Origin: Psychrobacter celer
GTDB lineage: Bacteria > Pseudomonadota > Gammaproteobacteria > Pseudomonadales > Moraxellaceae
Length of the DNA stretch: 52,570 nt
NCBI RefSeq assembly: GCF_016107555.1
Contig: NZ_JABASU010000022.1
Coordinates: 1-52,570, forward strand
Direction: 5' to 3'
Of the stretch, positions 16,724 to 26,313 are shown piece by piece (the first letter of the stretch is position 1; every line of letters begins with the position of its first letter). Below the pieces are notes generated by a model. It had not been told where the DNA came from, did no database searches, and saw nothing but the letters and a program-made list of their open reading frames with translations. A program made the translations under genes and the position numbers.

Positions 16724-18016
16724 TCAGACTTGAAAAACAGGCGCAAAGCCACCCCCTGGTGTGCGAAAGTTAGTCGCTTGGCCTTGATAGATACGCCCAG
16801 CAGTTAGTAGCAGCTGTCCTGCATAGGTATAAAGACGTATATCTACCTTTCTAGTCGTCACCACATCATCAATCTTTATTGATCGCTCTGTAGCAGGGAT
16901 AAAGGTCTGCGCAATATAGCTTTCATCTAAAATAGTCTCGAATACGCGGCGGGTAATCTTGCTGCCACGGTAAACGCCCTTACTACCATAACCAGCTACT
17001 GGCTTAAAAAACAATTGTCTCCGAGTACGCCATAATTCTGCTGCATCCTCTTTTGTAACCATTCTGGTAGTTGGTACTGACTTTTTTAGATATTCTGCAT
17101 CATCATCACCTAGTCCCCACGACTGCAAAGTTTGCGTATCGGATAGTAAAGTCAGGTTGCGCTTATTAGCGAATGTAGCATGGGCATGCGGATTGGGGGT
17201 TACTACTACCGCACCCTCTAAATAGGCACTTTTAAGCACGGCGTGGTTGGGGTTTTCAAAGGCGAAATCGACTAACCGATTATAGATCATATCAATGGGC
17301 TTGCTATGAGCTGTCAGTACACCATCAGCATAGTTAAGCTCAGACGGATCGAGTATAACGGTATCAATGCCTTTAGCTTGAAGTAGTTGGCAGGCCAGCT
17401 GAAACTCCAAATACATGAACTGGCTTTTGGGCTCATTATCCACAATAGCAATGCGATTGGGCATGCTAGTTGCCGATTGTCGCTGCCATTCTTGTATGAA
17501 CATATTAGCGACCGCTTCTTCAAACCCATCAAGCATTTTAGTAGTAGCAACACTTTGCTCTGAGGGGCGACAGCAGTGTTTTTGTGCGCGGGCAAGTGCT
17601 ACGTTTAAAAATGCGCCTCCAGCATTGGTATTGATCTCAATAAGCTTGGGGTCATCGCTCCCTAAGTGAAAGTCATAACCCATAAAGGCCCCTATTGGCC
17701 CCGGATCGAAAGCCGCGATATTGGGTGCCCACGACAGTACTTGCTGTTGATATGACGGTAGTCTAGCAGTCGACTCAATAGCTGCGATGATTCGCACCAT
17801 TGCTTCTATCTCTGTCTTAGGGACAAACACCGGTGTCGCTGAAAACAGCTTATTAAGCTCATTGGCTCCTAGTGGATTATCTCTTGTGTTTACTAATTGA
17901 TCTTGCAGGCTGTTATTAAGCGCTTTACGATCTAAAGTACGGCAATAGCACTCTTGATTAAGCTGATTTGCCAGATTATCATTCGTTTTGTTTTTATTAT
18001 TAATTAGGGATTCCAT
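16724..18016 (-). CDS. ATP-grasp-domain protein of unknown substrate
   Basis: A 430-residue soluble protein. The C-terminal half shows ATP-grasp features: QLFFKPVAGYGSKGVYRG (the flexible nucleotide-binding loop), SYIAQTFIPATE and VDIRLYTYAGQLLL. The central part has KLIEINTNAGGAFLN and KPIDMIYNRLVDF, which resemble carboxylate-amine ligases of the glutathionylspermidine-synthetase superfamily. It probably ligates an amino group to a carboxylate using ATP, product unknown. It stands alone between two intergenic gaps; the 175 bases upstream hold no other recognisable feature. Confidence 0.65.
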   Translation of the reverse strand: MESLINNKNKTNDNLANQLNQECYCRTLDRKALNNSLQDQLVNTRDNPLGANELNKLFSATPVFVPKTEIEAMVRIIAAIESTARLPSYQQQVLSWAPNIAAFDPGPIGAFMGYDFHLGSDDPKLIEINTNAGGAFLNVALARAQKHCCRPSEQSVATTKMLDGFEEAVANMFIQEWQRQSATSMPNRIAIVDNEPKSQFMYLEFQLACQLLQAKGIDTVILDPSELNYADGVLTAHSKPIDMIYNRLVDFAFENPNHAVLKSAYLEGAVVVTPNPHAHATFANKRNLTLLSDTQTLQSWGLGDDDAEYLKKSVPTTRMVTKEDAAELWRTRRQLFFKPVAGYGSKGVYRGSKITRRVFETILDESYIAQTFIPATERSIKIDDVVTTRKVDIRLYTYAGQLLLTAGRIYQGQATNFRTPGGGFAPVFQV

Positions 18017-18191
18017 TTAAATCTCATTACTAAGTTGAATGTACTGATAGGGTTTAGGGGACAGCCAAAATAAAAAAAGTGTCTTAAATGTTTAAGATAA
18101 GGTTATTTTTATAGTTACTTTACGAAATAGTCATTTTGCAAGATACTTAATTTGCAATATATCTAGTTTATAAATTAGCTACTTTGCAAGG

Positions 18192-19025
18192 TTATACGGT
18201 TTTACGCTCTTCTTTAATGAGTACTTTCGCTAAAAACAAACCTAACTCGAACAGTAGCCACATTGGAATCGCGAGCAATAGCATTGACACCCCATCGGGC
18301 GGTGTGACTACCGCTGACACAGCAAAACAACCGACGATGATATATCGGCGCTTACTCTCTAGACTCTGAGTGGATATTATACCGACCATTATCAATAATA
18401 AAGTAACCACTGGAATCTCAAAAGTGAGTCCAAATACCATAAATAACTTTAGCGCAAAGCTTAAATAACTGTCGATATCGGTCATAGGTATAACGTTTTG
18501 CGGAGCGAATAAAATAAAGAACTTCAATACGCCTTTGAGTACCACAAAGTAGGCAAAAGCGACACCAGAATAAAATAGGAATATCGAAGATATCAGCACT
18601 GGAATAGTGATTTTTTTCTCTTTTTTATATAATCCAGGCGCTATAAATGACCAAATTTGATACAGAATATACGGCATCACTACAAAGGCAGCAACGAAAA
18701 TCGTCAAGCGAATAGGTGCCATAAAGTTCGAGGTAATATCAGTAGCAATCATAGTCGAATTCGCAGGCAGCTGCGCAACCAGAGGGTCTGATAAAAGATT
18801 GTAGAGCTCACGCGAAAACCCTACCAATGCTAAGAAGACGATCAAAACGGCTACGCATATTTTGATGAGATGCTTGCGTAATTCAATCAAATGCTCAGTA
18901 ATAGGCATGTCGCTAAGCGCATTCAGCACATTATCAGTCTCAACATTATGGGTAGCATCTGACGCCTTAGCATCTGTATTTGCTAACTTTCTTTGGCGAC
19001 TTTTTTGGCGCTTAAATAAGCTCAT
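18192..19025 (-). CDS. tatC: Twin-arginine translocase subunit TatC
   Basis: A 277-residue protein with six membrane helices and the TatC signatures: MPITEHLIELRKHLIKI at the N-terminal face that binds twin-arginine signal peptides, and YQIWSFIAPGLYKKEKK with conserved Phe/Pro/Gly after helix 2. A polar extension of about 38 residues precedes them. It overlaps tatB by four bases (ATGA) and ends the tatA-tatB-tatC set. The nearby multicopper oxidase carries a twin-arginine signal and is a probable client. Confidence 0.95.
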   Translation of the reverse strand: MSLFKRQKSRQRKLANTDAKASDATHNVETDNVLNALSDMPITEHLIELRKHLIKICVAVLIVFLALVGFSRELYNLLSDPLVAQLPANSTMIATDITSNFMAPIRLTIFVAAFVVMPYILYQIWSFIAPGLYKKEKKITIPVLISSIFLFYSGVAFAYFVVLKGVLKFFILFAPQNVIPMTDIDSYLSFALKLFMVFGLTFEIPVVTLLLIMVGIISTQSLESKRRYIIVGCFAVSAVVTPPDGVSMLLLAIPMWLLFELGLFLAKVLIKEERKTV

Positions 19026-19408
19026 TTATCCCCCTTCTCTATAGCTGAAGAAGAGGAAGTATCTGGCTGATGATTTTGCTGCTGAGGAGTGTTTGACTGA
19101 TAGGAAGTATCTAAGCTTTGGTTTTGCGAGTTTTCAAACTTATCCATACTACCGCGCATCTCGGCTAACTCACGCCGCATGTCTGTCTCAGTCTGACGAA
19201 TCTTTGCCAGCTCATCTTGCATCTGTTTTCGTGTCTCAGCCAAATCAAGCTCAGCTTCTATTTCAGATTGTAGAGTGGATACTGTACGGCGCAGTTTGGC
19301 ATACCATTGCCCAGCGGTACGTGCGGCTTGCGGCAGTTTTTCTGGGCCCAATACGATTAAAGCAATGACGCCAAACAAGAGTAATTCGGAAAACCCAATA
19401 TCAAACAT
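19022..19408 (-). CDS. tatB: Sec-independent translocase protein TatB
   Basis: A 128-residue protein: one N-terminal membrane helix (MFDIGFSELLLFGVIALIVLGPEKLP, including the conserved Glu8 and GPEKLP hinge), an amphipathic helix, then a long charged coiled-coil-like stretch (ETRKQMQDELAKIRQTETDMRRELAEM) and a low-complexity Gln/Ser tail. ATG 19,408 is chosen on the invariant MFDIG start; an ATG three codons upstream is also possible. It lies 55 bases after tatA. Confidence 0.93.
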   Translation of the reverse strand: MFDIGFSELLLFGVIALIVLGPEKLPQAARTAGQWYAKLRRTVSTLQSEIEAELDLAETRKQMQDELAKIRQTETDMRRELAEMRGSMDKFENSQNQSLDTSYQSNTPQQQNHQPDTSSSSAIEKGDK

Positions 19409-19463
19409 AACAGTCACATATATTAATAGACTACTTAGTGCCGCTATTTATAAGCGGCGCGCT

Positions 19464-19748
19464 TCATACTTTAGGCTGGTCATCAGTGGAAATAGGGCTG
19501 ATTTCCATATCATCAGCCTGATTACCTACACGCGTATTTAAATCATTACTTGCAGCTGGCGTACTATTTTCATGGCTAAGCACATGATTTTTGCGAGCAT
19601 TCTCGGGTTCTTCATCTTTGACCGCTTCTTTAAAACCCTTCACCGCACCGCCTAAATCTTTACCTGCATTTTTAAGCTTGGCAGTACCAAATACGACCAC
19701 CACTACGACCAATAAAATCAGCCAATGTGTAATAGAAAAGCTGCCCAT
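19464..19748 (-). CDS. tatA: Sec-independent translocase protein TatA
   Basis: A 94-residue protein with the TatA pattern: [33 protein letters not shown], one membrane helix, the FG hinge and an amphipathic helix [15 protein letters not shown], then a polar tail. TatA multimerises to form the transport path used with TatBC. AAGGATACC precedes the ATG. First gene of the tat set. Confidence 0.95.
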   Translation of the reverse strand: MGSFSITHWLILLVVVVVVFGTAKLKNAGKDLGGAVKGFKEAVKDEEPENARKNHVLSHENSTPAASNDLNTRVGNQADDMEISPISTDDQPKV

Positions 19749-19828
19749 AACGGTATCCTTATATTTTGTGATCTTGTTTAGACCAGTATGTGTCAGTGTG
19801 CTTTAGAACACTTTTTACCGTACCAGAA

Positions 19829-22438
19829 TTATAGTTTCAAACGGCGCAATCGCAGCGCGTTAGCAATCACCGAGAATGACGACAAGCTCATCGCTGCCGC
19901 TGCTATCATCGGACTGAGCAGAAGCCCAAATATGGGATAGAGCACACCTGCGGCAATAGGAACACCAAGTGCATTGTAGATAAAGGCAAAAAACAGATTC
20001 TGTCTGATATTGCGCATGGTGGCGTGGCTAAGCTTATAAGCTTTGGCAATGCCCATTAAATCACCTTTTAGCAGGGTAATGCCCGCACTCTCCATCGCCA
20101 CATCGGTACCGGTTCCCATAGCGATACCAACATTAGCTTGCGCTAGCGCTGGTGCGTCGTTGATACCATCACCCGCCATAGCGACCAATTTACCGCTGTC
20201 TTGCATTTCTTTGACGATACGGTTTTTATCCTCTGGTGAGACATCCGCATGAACTTCATCAATACCTAGTTTATTGGCGACTGCCTGCGCGGTTTTTTCG
20301 TTGTCACCGGTTAGCATCACAACTTTTAAACCTGCGTCATGAAGCAGTGAAATAGCCTCTTTAGTGCTTGGTTTAATAGGGTCAGCAACTGAAATAATAC
20401 CAGCAGCTTTACCGTCTATAGCCACAAACATTACCGTTTCACCGTCTTTTCTACGGACATCAGCTTTAGTGGACAGCTCATTATCAAAACTATTTAGGCT
20501 TTCCATAAGCTTAGAGTTACCAATAGCGACTTTCTTACCATCGACCACGGCTTGTACGCCTTCGCCAGTAGTCGAATTAAAGTCAGTAGCTTTAGGAATA
20601 ATGAGTGATCTTTCTTGAGCTGCTCTAACGATAGCTTCTGCTAAAGGATGCTCGCTAGCGCTTTCTACTGAGGCTACCAATGCGAGGAACTCGTCTTCAT
20701 CTTGACCTACCTGCGCATCAATTGCGGTAAGCTCGGGCTTACCAGCGGTCAGTGTTCCGGTCTTGTCGACGACAATGGTATCGACTTTTTCCATACTCTC
20801 TAACGCTTCAGCATTTTTGATGAGGACGCCGTTTTGCGCGCCTTTGCCGGTACCAACCATAATGGACATCGGCGTCGCTAGACCAAGGGCACAAGGACAA
20901 GCAATAATCAGTACCGCAATCGCGTTAACCAAGGCATAGGCCATAGCGGGCTCAGGGCCGAATATCGCCCAGACAATAAAGGTTATGATAGAGGTGACAA
21001 TAACAATAGGTACGAACCAACCCGCCACTTGATCTACCAAGCGCTGGATAGGCGCGCGGCTACGCTGGGCTTCAGCAACCATTTGTACAATTTTAGATAA
21101 TACTGAATCTGCTCCAACATTGACCGCTTCGACTAATAGCGTTCCGGTGCCATTTACCGTACCACCAGTCACTGTATCTCCTGCTACTTTTGATACAGGG
21201 ATTGGCTCACCCGTCACCATTGATTCATCAACACTACTATTACCATCGATCACTGTACCATCTACGGGTAGTTTCTCACCTGGTTTAACCCGTAGCTTAT
21301 CGCCAGTGACGACCTCATCAAGCGAGACTTCGACTTCTTCACCGTTTTCATCGACACGTCTTGCGGTTGGTGGTGCGAGCTCAAGCAAAGCTCTAATCGC
21401 ACCTGAAGTTTGGCTTCTGGCTTTGAGCTCTAATACTTGACCCAGTAGCACCAAGGTCACAATGACCGCTGCTGCTTCATAGTAGACTCCGACTTGACCA
21501 GAGGCATCTCTGAAACTGTCTGGGAAAATATCGGGAAAAAAGGTCGCGACAATACTAAAAATATAAGCAGCGCCTACGCCTATCGCAATCAAAGTAAACA
21601 TATTTAGATTGCGGCTTTTTATAGACTGCCAGCCCCGAACGAAAAACGGGGCGGCGCCCCAAAGCACTACAGGGGTCGCGAGCACTAACTCAGCCCATTG
21701 TAAAACCTGTGAAGGTATACCATACTGACTAAAGTCAACTCCAAACATACCGCTCATCACATATATTAATAGCGGTACAGTCAACACGGTACATATCCAA
21801 AAACGACGAGTCATGTCGTCAAGCTCTGAGGTGTCCTCTTCACCGATAGTAAGCGTTTCGGGCTCAAGCGCCATACCACATATCGGACAACCGCTATTTC
21901 TAACGTCTCTCACTTCAGGATGCATAGGACAGGTATATACCGTGCCATCGTAATCAGCAGGTACTTTATCGTATTTACCGCCTTTAACAGATTTTACTCC
22001 GCTACTATCAGTATCCTTTCCATGACAGCTAGCGTGACTATCATCTTTAGCAACTTCGTCTTCAGGTTTAAGAAACATGCCACATATTGGGCAGTCACTT
22101 TTTTCAACATCTCTTACTTCTGGATGCATAGGACAAATATAAATCGTGCCGTTATAATTTTCTGGTATCTTGTCGTACTTATTGCCTTCGACAGACTTTA
22201 ACTCAGTACTATTATTAGCATCCGCTTTATGACAATGCGCATGACTGCCCTCATTATTGTTGGATTCAGCAACCTCGTCTTTAGGTTTGAGAAACATGCC
22301 GCATATCGGACAATCGCTCTTCTCAGTATCTCTAACCTCAGGATGCATCGGGCAGATATAAACCGTACCACTATAGTTTTCTGGCACTTTATCGTACTGA
22401 CCACCTTTGATAGATTTTTCATCGGCAATATGTTTCAT
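19829..22438 (-). CDS. copA: Copper-translocating P-type ATPase with three heavy-metal-binding (HMBD) modules
   Basis: An 869-residue P1B ATPase exporting Cu(I) to the periplasm. Instead of CxxC HMA domains it has three repeats of the short YHS-like module, each with [11 protein letters not shown].(E/R).S.CPICGM (roughly residues 25-60, 80-115, 140-175). Then come eight membrane helices with the [12 protein letters not shown] metal site, [12 protein letters not shown] phosphorylation site, [11 protein letters not shown]is-Pro motif and [15 protein letters not shown] hinge. ATG 22,438 has AAGGAG seven bases upstream, better than ATG 22,459. Single-HMBD versions are usual, so the triplication is notable. 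Named here for function; the multicopper oxidase at 27,593 is also historically called CopA. Confidence 0.93.
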   Translation of the reverse strand: MKHIADEKSIKGGQYDKVPENYSGTVYICPMHPEVRDTEKSDCPICGMFLKPKDEVAESNNNEGSHAHCHKADANNSTELKSVEGNKYDKIPENYNGTIYICPMHPEVRDVEKSDCPICGMFLKPEDEVAKDDSHASCHGKDTDSSGVKSVKGGKYDKVPADYDGTVYTCPMHPEVRDVRNSGCPICGMALEPETLTIGEEDTSELDDMTRRFWICTVLTVPLLIYVMSGMFGVDFSQYGIPSQVLQWAELVLATPVVLWGAAPFFVRGWQSIKSRNLNMFTLIAIGVGAAYIFSIVATFFPDIFPDSFRDASGQVGVYYEAAAVIVTLVLLGQVLELKARSQTSGAIRALLELAPPTARRVDENGEEVEVSLDEVVTGDKLRVKPGEKLPVDGTVIDGNSSVDESMVTGEPIPVSKVAGDTVTGGTVNGTGTLLVEAVNVGADSVLSKIVQMVAEAQRSRAPIQRLVDQVAGWFVPIVIVTSIITFIVWAIFGPEPAMAYALVNAIAVLIIACPCALGLATPMSIMVGTGKGAQNGVLIKNAEALESMEKVDTIVVDKTGTLTAGKPELTAIDAQVGQDEDEFLALVASVESASEHPLAEAIVRAAQERSLIIPKATDFNSTTGEGVQAVVDGKKVAIGNSKLMESLNSFDNELSTKADVRRKDGETVMFVAIDGKAAGIISVADPIKPSTKEAISLLHDAGLKVVMLTGDNEKTAQAVANKLGIDEVHADVSPEDKNRIVKEMQDSGKLVAMAGDGINDAPALAQANVGIAMGTGTDVAMESAGITLLKGDLMGIAKAYKLSHATMRNIRQNLFFAFIYNALGVPIAAGVLYPIFGLLLSPMIAAAAMSLSSFSVIANALRLRRLKL

Positions 22439-22534
22439 AAAACCACTCCTTGAAGACAATAAATAAAGCTTTTAAAGCACAATCATCAACCTTTAATTGC
22501 TATTCATCTAATTACTAATCTAGATATCTCGAAA

Positions 22535-22558
22535 ATTAAGTTTCAATTGGAACTTAAT
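22535..22558. promoter_or_regulatory. 24-bp near-perfect palindrome upstream of the P-type ATPase
   Basis: ATTAAGTTTCAATTG and its near complement GGAACTTAAT form a palindrome centred on CAATTG with one mismatched pair. It lies about 100 bases before the ATPase start and across the stop of the small Met/His gene. It could be an operator or, read on the minus strand with AATTTT after it, a weak terminator/attenuator between the two. Confidence 0.4.
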
Positions 22559-22706
22559 CTTTATTACGCAAATATTTGAGTAAGGCCATAATAGTCAATA
22601 TCAGTACCGCAAAAACCAGTACTGTAAACAATAAGGAGACAATAGATTATCCCCAACCCATACCGTGCATAGTCCCGTTCATCATACCGTGCATCATAAT
22701 AACCAT
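22554..22706 (-). pseudogene. Small Met/His-rich membrane peptide gene with an internal TAA codon
   Basis: On the minus strand AAGGAG lies eight bases before an ATG that opens MVIMMHGMMNGTMHGMGWG. The next codon is TAA (22,647-22,649), after which the same frame continues with SIVSLLFTVLVFAVLILTIMALLKYLRNKD and a second TAA. The whole resembles the small copper-associated proteins with an MMHG...GMGWG head and one membrane helix. A single base change from a Tyr codon (TAT/TAC) would explain the stop. Either it is inactivated or only a 19-residue Met/His peptide is made. It lies just upstream of the P-type ATPase. Confidence 0.6.
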
Positions 22707-22836
22707 TACAAGGACTCCTTATTTGTTATTTCCTTAGTATAAGTAATGATATAGTGCTAGTGTGTGAACGTACACCTCTCAATAGTCTGCTTACTTAATA
22801 ACACCTAATACAAAGTGCTCAAAATTTGTGACTGCC

Positions 22837-23005
22837 TATTCCAACTCATCAATAAGCGCTTGCATCTCACCGATTTCACGCTTTTGTGCTTCGATAATGT
22901 CATCAGCAAGCTGGCGTACACGTGGATCTTCGATATCAGCACGCGAACTGGTCAAAATAGCAATCGAGTGATGCGGTATCATCGCCTGCATCCAATCCAC
23001 TTGAT
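22837..23005 (-). pseudogene. Duplicated 3' end of the DUF305 gene
   Basis: These 169 bases match 25,743-25,911 with two differences that I can see (aagcgct/aagtgct, ctggcg/ctgacg), and similarity stops abruptly at both ends. It encodes the DUF305 C-terminal segment [39 protein letters not shown] without a start. The two copies are direct repeats enclosing the DUF5676, methyltransferase and permease genes. Confidence 0.9.
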
Positions 23006-23084
23006 TCTACTAATAAATACTAGCGCAATCGATTTACTCAAATTGAAAAGGTTTGCTGACTATTAATACACTAATACCTTCGAC

Positions 23085-23357
23085 CTATTTTGCGAACCAA
23101 CGATATAGTGGCACGAACAAGATGGCGAAATACCAACCGTAAAGATATGATTCTACAAGTCCAATTAGAAAACCTGTCCATGTTAACCACTCAAAGCCAG
23201 GTAGTAGAGGTGCCCAAGCTTCGTGCATCGCTATCTGTTCGGGTGCAAGTAAGCCAAAGCCTATGCATAACAGGTAACTAATGAGTAGAAACAACGATAC
23301 ACTGTTGCCAACAGGGGCAATCCTTAAAGTACTTGTTGTTAAGTTTGATTTGACCAT
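23085..23357 (-). CDS. DUF5676-like membrane protein
   Basis: A 90-residue protein with two membrane segments: SVSLFLLISYLLCIGFGLLAP and the family pattern MHEAWAPLLPGFEWLTWTGFLIGLVESYLYGWYFAILFVPLYRWF. Such proteins are common in metal-resistance clusters; no function is established. ATG 23,357 follows GAGGA at nine bases; a GTG five codons upstream is an alternative. It probably shares a transcript with genes of the permease segment. Confidence 0.75.
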   Translation of the reverse strand: MVKSNLTTSTLRIAPVGNSVSLFLLISYLLCIGFGLLAPEQIAMHEAWAPLLPGFEWLTWTGFLIGLVESYLYGWYFAILFVPLYRWFAK

Positions 23358-23469
23358 CTTAGTAATCCTCACTATTGTATGATGTGGTTCAAGCTCAAGA
23401 TAACCAATCGTATCTAACCATGCTAACTCTAAGGATTTGTATGAATTAAAGCTTTATCCTGTATTGATA

Positions 23470-24123
23470 TTACTTTTTAACTCGTGCGGCGGCGGCAAGT
23501 TGATGCCATTGACCCCATTGAGGAATAAACATTGGCACTTGCTGTTTGTAAGCAAGGTAGTCTTTACCAAACTCTTCAAACATATGCCGTTCCTCACGTC
23601 GAGCTAACCATGTGTATACAAGCACAATCACTGGAAACAGACTGATTGAAAACAGAGTTGGCCAATGCACCACACCCTCACCGAACAGTGCAATAAACAA
23701 CCCGGTGTACTGAGGATGACGTACGTAGGCATAGAGTCCATCAGTTACTAAACGATTTTCCCCTCGTGCTTTGTGGACTTGGCGCCAACCTTGAGCAAAA
23801 AGACCGATTCCTAAAAATGCAATAGCATAGCCGAGTAGCATTGAGATCATCATGCCTGTCTCACCTAAACCAACAAGGGTCGACCATAAGCTAGCGCTGA
23901 CATATTGGCTGTCCAAACCAAAAAACCGTACTAATAAATATATAGTAAGCGGAAAGCCATACATTTCTGCGTAAAGTGCAATAATGAAAGCCTGAACTAC
24001 ACCAGCACCCGCCCATTCACGCCAGTTCTTTGGTGCGAAATAACGGTAAAAGAATCAAGAAATCAGAACAATAACAATTAGTGCGAGACCCCAAGTTCCA
24101 GCGTGATTAAATGACTCATTAAT
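23470..24123 (-). pseudogene. Isoprenylcysteine-methyltransferase-like membrane protein with an internal TGA codon
   Basis: From the ATG at 23,964 the frame encodes 164 residues of a PEMT/ICMT-type methyltransferase, with the SAM-binding signature LVTDGLYAYVRHPQYTGLFIALFGEG and RREERHMFEEFGKDYLAYKQQVP. The same frame continues upstream as coding-like FFYRYFAPKNWREWAGAGVVQAFIIALYAE, meets TGA at 24,055-24,057, and continues further with NESFNHAGTWGLALIVIVLIS to an ATT at 24,121-24,123 where an ATG would be expected. A Trp-to-stop change (TGG to TGA) and a lost start codon would explain this. The 164-residue product might still be made, missing its first helix or two. Confidence 0.7.
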
Positions 24124-24252
24124 AGCTTACTTTCCCTGTTGTCTTTATGAATATCGTATTGCATGAAATCAATTCTTGAAGATAGTAAGCAGACGCTTAA
24201 ATCTATGCAATTTTTAACCAAACAATTTTCTGTAAACTCTTTGATGTTACTG

Positions 24253-25596
24253 TCAATGATGGTCTGCAAGCGTATCTTTTTCGATAGCTTTTTTCCTCGC
24301 TGAAGATTTCAGGTAAACCTGCTCAGCCACAGCAATCACTACAATAGTGACGACTGCTACGCCAAGTACGAATGGATCTGAGTTTAGTTTAATCCAGACA
24401 AAACCGCCGAGAACCAACAGGTCAAGAAGTATGGCCACTATAGGCACCCACATCACCGCCTTTATATCCTGACGAAGGTATCGCAAAACACCCCAATGAA
24501 TGGCGATATCCATAATTAGATAGAAAACAATGCCAAGCGCTGCAATTCGTGATAAGTCAAATAACGTCGTAAAAGCTAAACCCAACACCACAGTATAGAC
24601 CAACGTATGTTTTTGAACGCTTCCCGGCATTCCCAAATGACGATGAGGCACCAGCTTCATCTCAGTCAACATAGCAAGCATACGAGAGACTGCGAAGATG
24701 CTAGCAAGGAGGCCGCCAGCGGTAGCTACCATTGCGATTGCAACTGTGAACCATAGACCATAGTCGCCAAGTGCTGGGCGTGCGGCGGCAGCCAAGGAGT
24801 AATCTTTAGTTTCGATGATTTCGGCAAGAGATAGATTACTAGACACCGCTAAACCGACTAGAGTGTAAATAACTACGCATATTGCGATTGATATTACAAT
24901 GGCACGGCCGACGTTGCGATGAGGATTTTTTACTTCCGAGCCACTGTTGGTAATCGTGGTAAAGCCTTTAAATGCCAGTATGCCTAGCGCCGTTGCGCCA
25001 AGAAAGTCACCAACAGTATTAGTGTCACCTAATGTAGAAGAATCAACTGCAAAGCTATCAGCTAGCCAGATACCAACCAACCCGAATATAAGAATACCGA
25101 CAATTTTTATAATACCGATAACCGATGCAACCCCCTGAATCCAACGATTACCAAGTAAATTGATAAAGAACGCAGCAAGAATAAGCGCGGCGCCAAGGAT
25201 GGATACCATGCGACCGCTGTCATCGCCACCGAATAACTGCATAGTGTATGACCCGAACGTCCGGGCCAAAAAGCTCTGCGCTATAACCATGGAGAAATAC
25301 ATCAGCAGGGCATTAAATCCAGTCGGTAAACGATCTCCGTATGCCTGATGCAGGTACATTGCAACACCGCCAGCCGACGGGTAAGCGTTAGAGATTTTGA
25401 TATAAGAATAGGCACTAAAAGAAACAACGATTGCGGCGGCTAGAAAAGCAAGTGGGAAAAGCGAACCCGTCATCTGAGCCATCTGACCGGTCAGAGCGAA
25501 AATACCAGCACCGATCATGACACCGGTACCTAGCATAACTGTTCCTGATAATGTCAAACTATCCTTCTGATAGCGAGTCGTTCTATCTTGCTTCAT
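24253..25596 (-). CDS. APC-family amino acid permease
   Basis: A 447-residue inner-membrane transporter with twelve predicted helices. The APC signature in helix 1 is clear (VMLGTGVMIGAGIFALTGQMAQMTG), as are AFKGFTTITNSGSEVKNPHRNVGRAIVISI in helix 6 and the following loop. The substrate cannot be read from sequence. It has AAGATAGAACGAC-type rather than strong Shine-Dalgarno context. It sits within the segment bounded by the 169-bp direct repeats and has no obvious copper role, which suggests it arrived separately from the surrounding genes. Confidence 0.88.
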   Translation of the reverse strand: MKQDRTTRYQKDSLTLSGTVMLGTGVMIGAGIFALTGQMAQMTGSLFPLAFLAAAIVVSFSAYSYIKISNAYPSAGGVAMYLHQAYGDRLPTGFNALLMYFSMVIAQSFLARTFGSYTMQLFGGDDSGRMVSILGAALILAAFFINLLGNRWIQGVASVIGIIKIVGILIFGLVGIWLADSFAVDSSTLGDTNTVGDFLGATALGILAFKGFTTITNSGSEVKNPHRNVGRAIVISIAICVVIYTLVGLAVSSNLSLAEIIETKDYSLAAAARPALGDYGLWFTVAIAMVATAGGLLASIFAVSRMLAMLTEMKLVPHRHLGMPGSVQKHTLVYTVVLGLAFTTLFDLSRIAALGIVFYLIMDIAIHWGVLRYLRQDIKAVMWVPIVAILLDLLVLGGFVWIKLNSDPFVLGVAVVTIVVIAVAEQVYLKSSARKKAIEKDTLADHH

Positions 25597-25741
25597 ACTT
25601 ATTCGACCTTAATCTATTTCTTCGTAGAACTTCAGTTTTACAGGTTATTTTTGAAGTAAGGAGTAGGTATAGTTAGAATTAAAAGACGCGATATAGTAAA
25701 TAGTTTTTAAAGAAGAGCTTACTTATTGGTATCATAATATA

Positions 25742-26218
25742 TTATTCCAACTCATCAATAAGTGCTTGCATCTCACCGATTTCACGCTTTTGTGCTTCGA
25801 TAATGTCATCAGCAAGCTGACGTACACGTGGATCTTCGATATCAGCACGCGAACTGGTCAAAATAGCAATCGAGTGATGCGGTATCATCGCCTGCATCCA
25901 ATCCACTTGATCGACCGTTTGTTGTGATCTAACGCCCCATAAACCAAAGGCAAATAGCACGACACTAATCCCATAAACCATTAGATTGACCTTAGTCTTT
26001 TTATACATATTGGTCATAAAGGCGAGCATAATAATAGCCATCATAGCGCCCATATATAACGCCATATAAGCTCTGGTTTCGCTAAAATAAACGTGATCCC
26101 ATTGATAAGTATTAAAATACATCATGATAAACATCACGACTGTCGATGTTAAAATCATGATTGTGAACTTTACATAAGGGTTCATTTGCTTCTGTTTATT
26201 ATCCATATGGTTATTCAT
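25742..26218 (-). CDS. DUF305-domain membrane protein
   Basis: A 158-residue protein with three membrane helices in residues 15-95 and a C-terminal periplasmic or cytoplasmic DUF305 segment containing [22 protein letters not shown], where the His-His pair and preceding Met/Asp are characteristic and likely bind metal. DUF305 proteins are frequent in copper and silver resistance clusters. AAGGACA precedes ATG 26,218. Its last 169 bases are duplicated at 22,837. Confidence 0.85.
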   Translation of the reverse strand: MNNHMDNKQKQMNPYVKFTIMILTSTVVMFIMMYFNTYQWDHVYFSETRAYMALYMGAMMAIIMLAFMTNMYKKTKVNLMVYGISVVLFAFGLWGVRSQQTVDQVDWMQAMIPHHSIAILTSSRADIEDPRVRQLADDIIEAQKREIGEMQALIDELE

Positions 26219-26240
26219 ATTCTTGTCCTTAATTTAGTAA

Positions 26241-26268
26241 AAAGGCACCTAAATAAAGAGGTGCCTTT
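26241..26268 (-). terminator. Terminator after copB
   Basis: AAAGGCACCT and AGGTGCCTTT form a perfect 10-bp stem around an 8-base loop. On the minus strand the stem is followed by TTTACTAAATT, a weak U-run. It lies 45 bases after the copB stop and before the DUF305 gene. Confidence 0.75.
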
Positions 26269-26313
26269 GTTTAGAGCTAGTGTTATAAACTGTTGTTACT
26301 TACATGGTTAACA

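Noticed and set aside
19093..19806. Frames on the plus strand opposite tatA and tatB
   Set aside because: Shadows of strongly recognised Tat genes; no independent support.
24078..24269. 63-codon minus-strand frame between the permease and the methyltransferase remnant
   Set aside because: It overlaps the upstream coding-like part of the methyltransferase in another phase and has no recognisable features.
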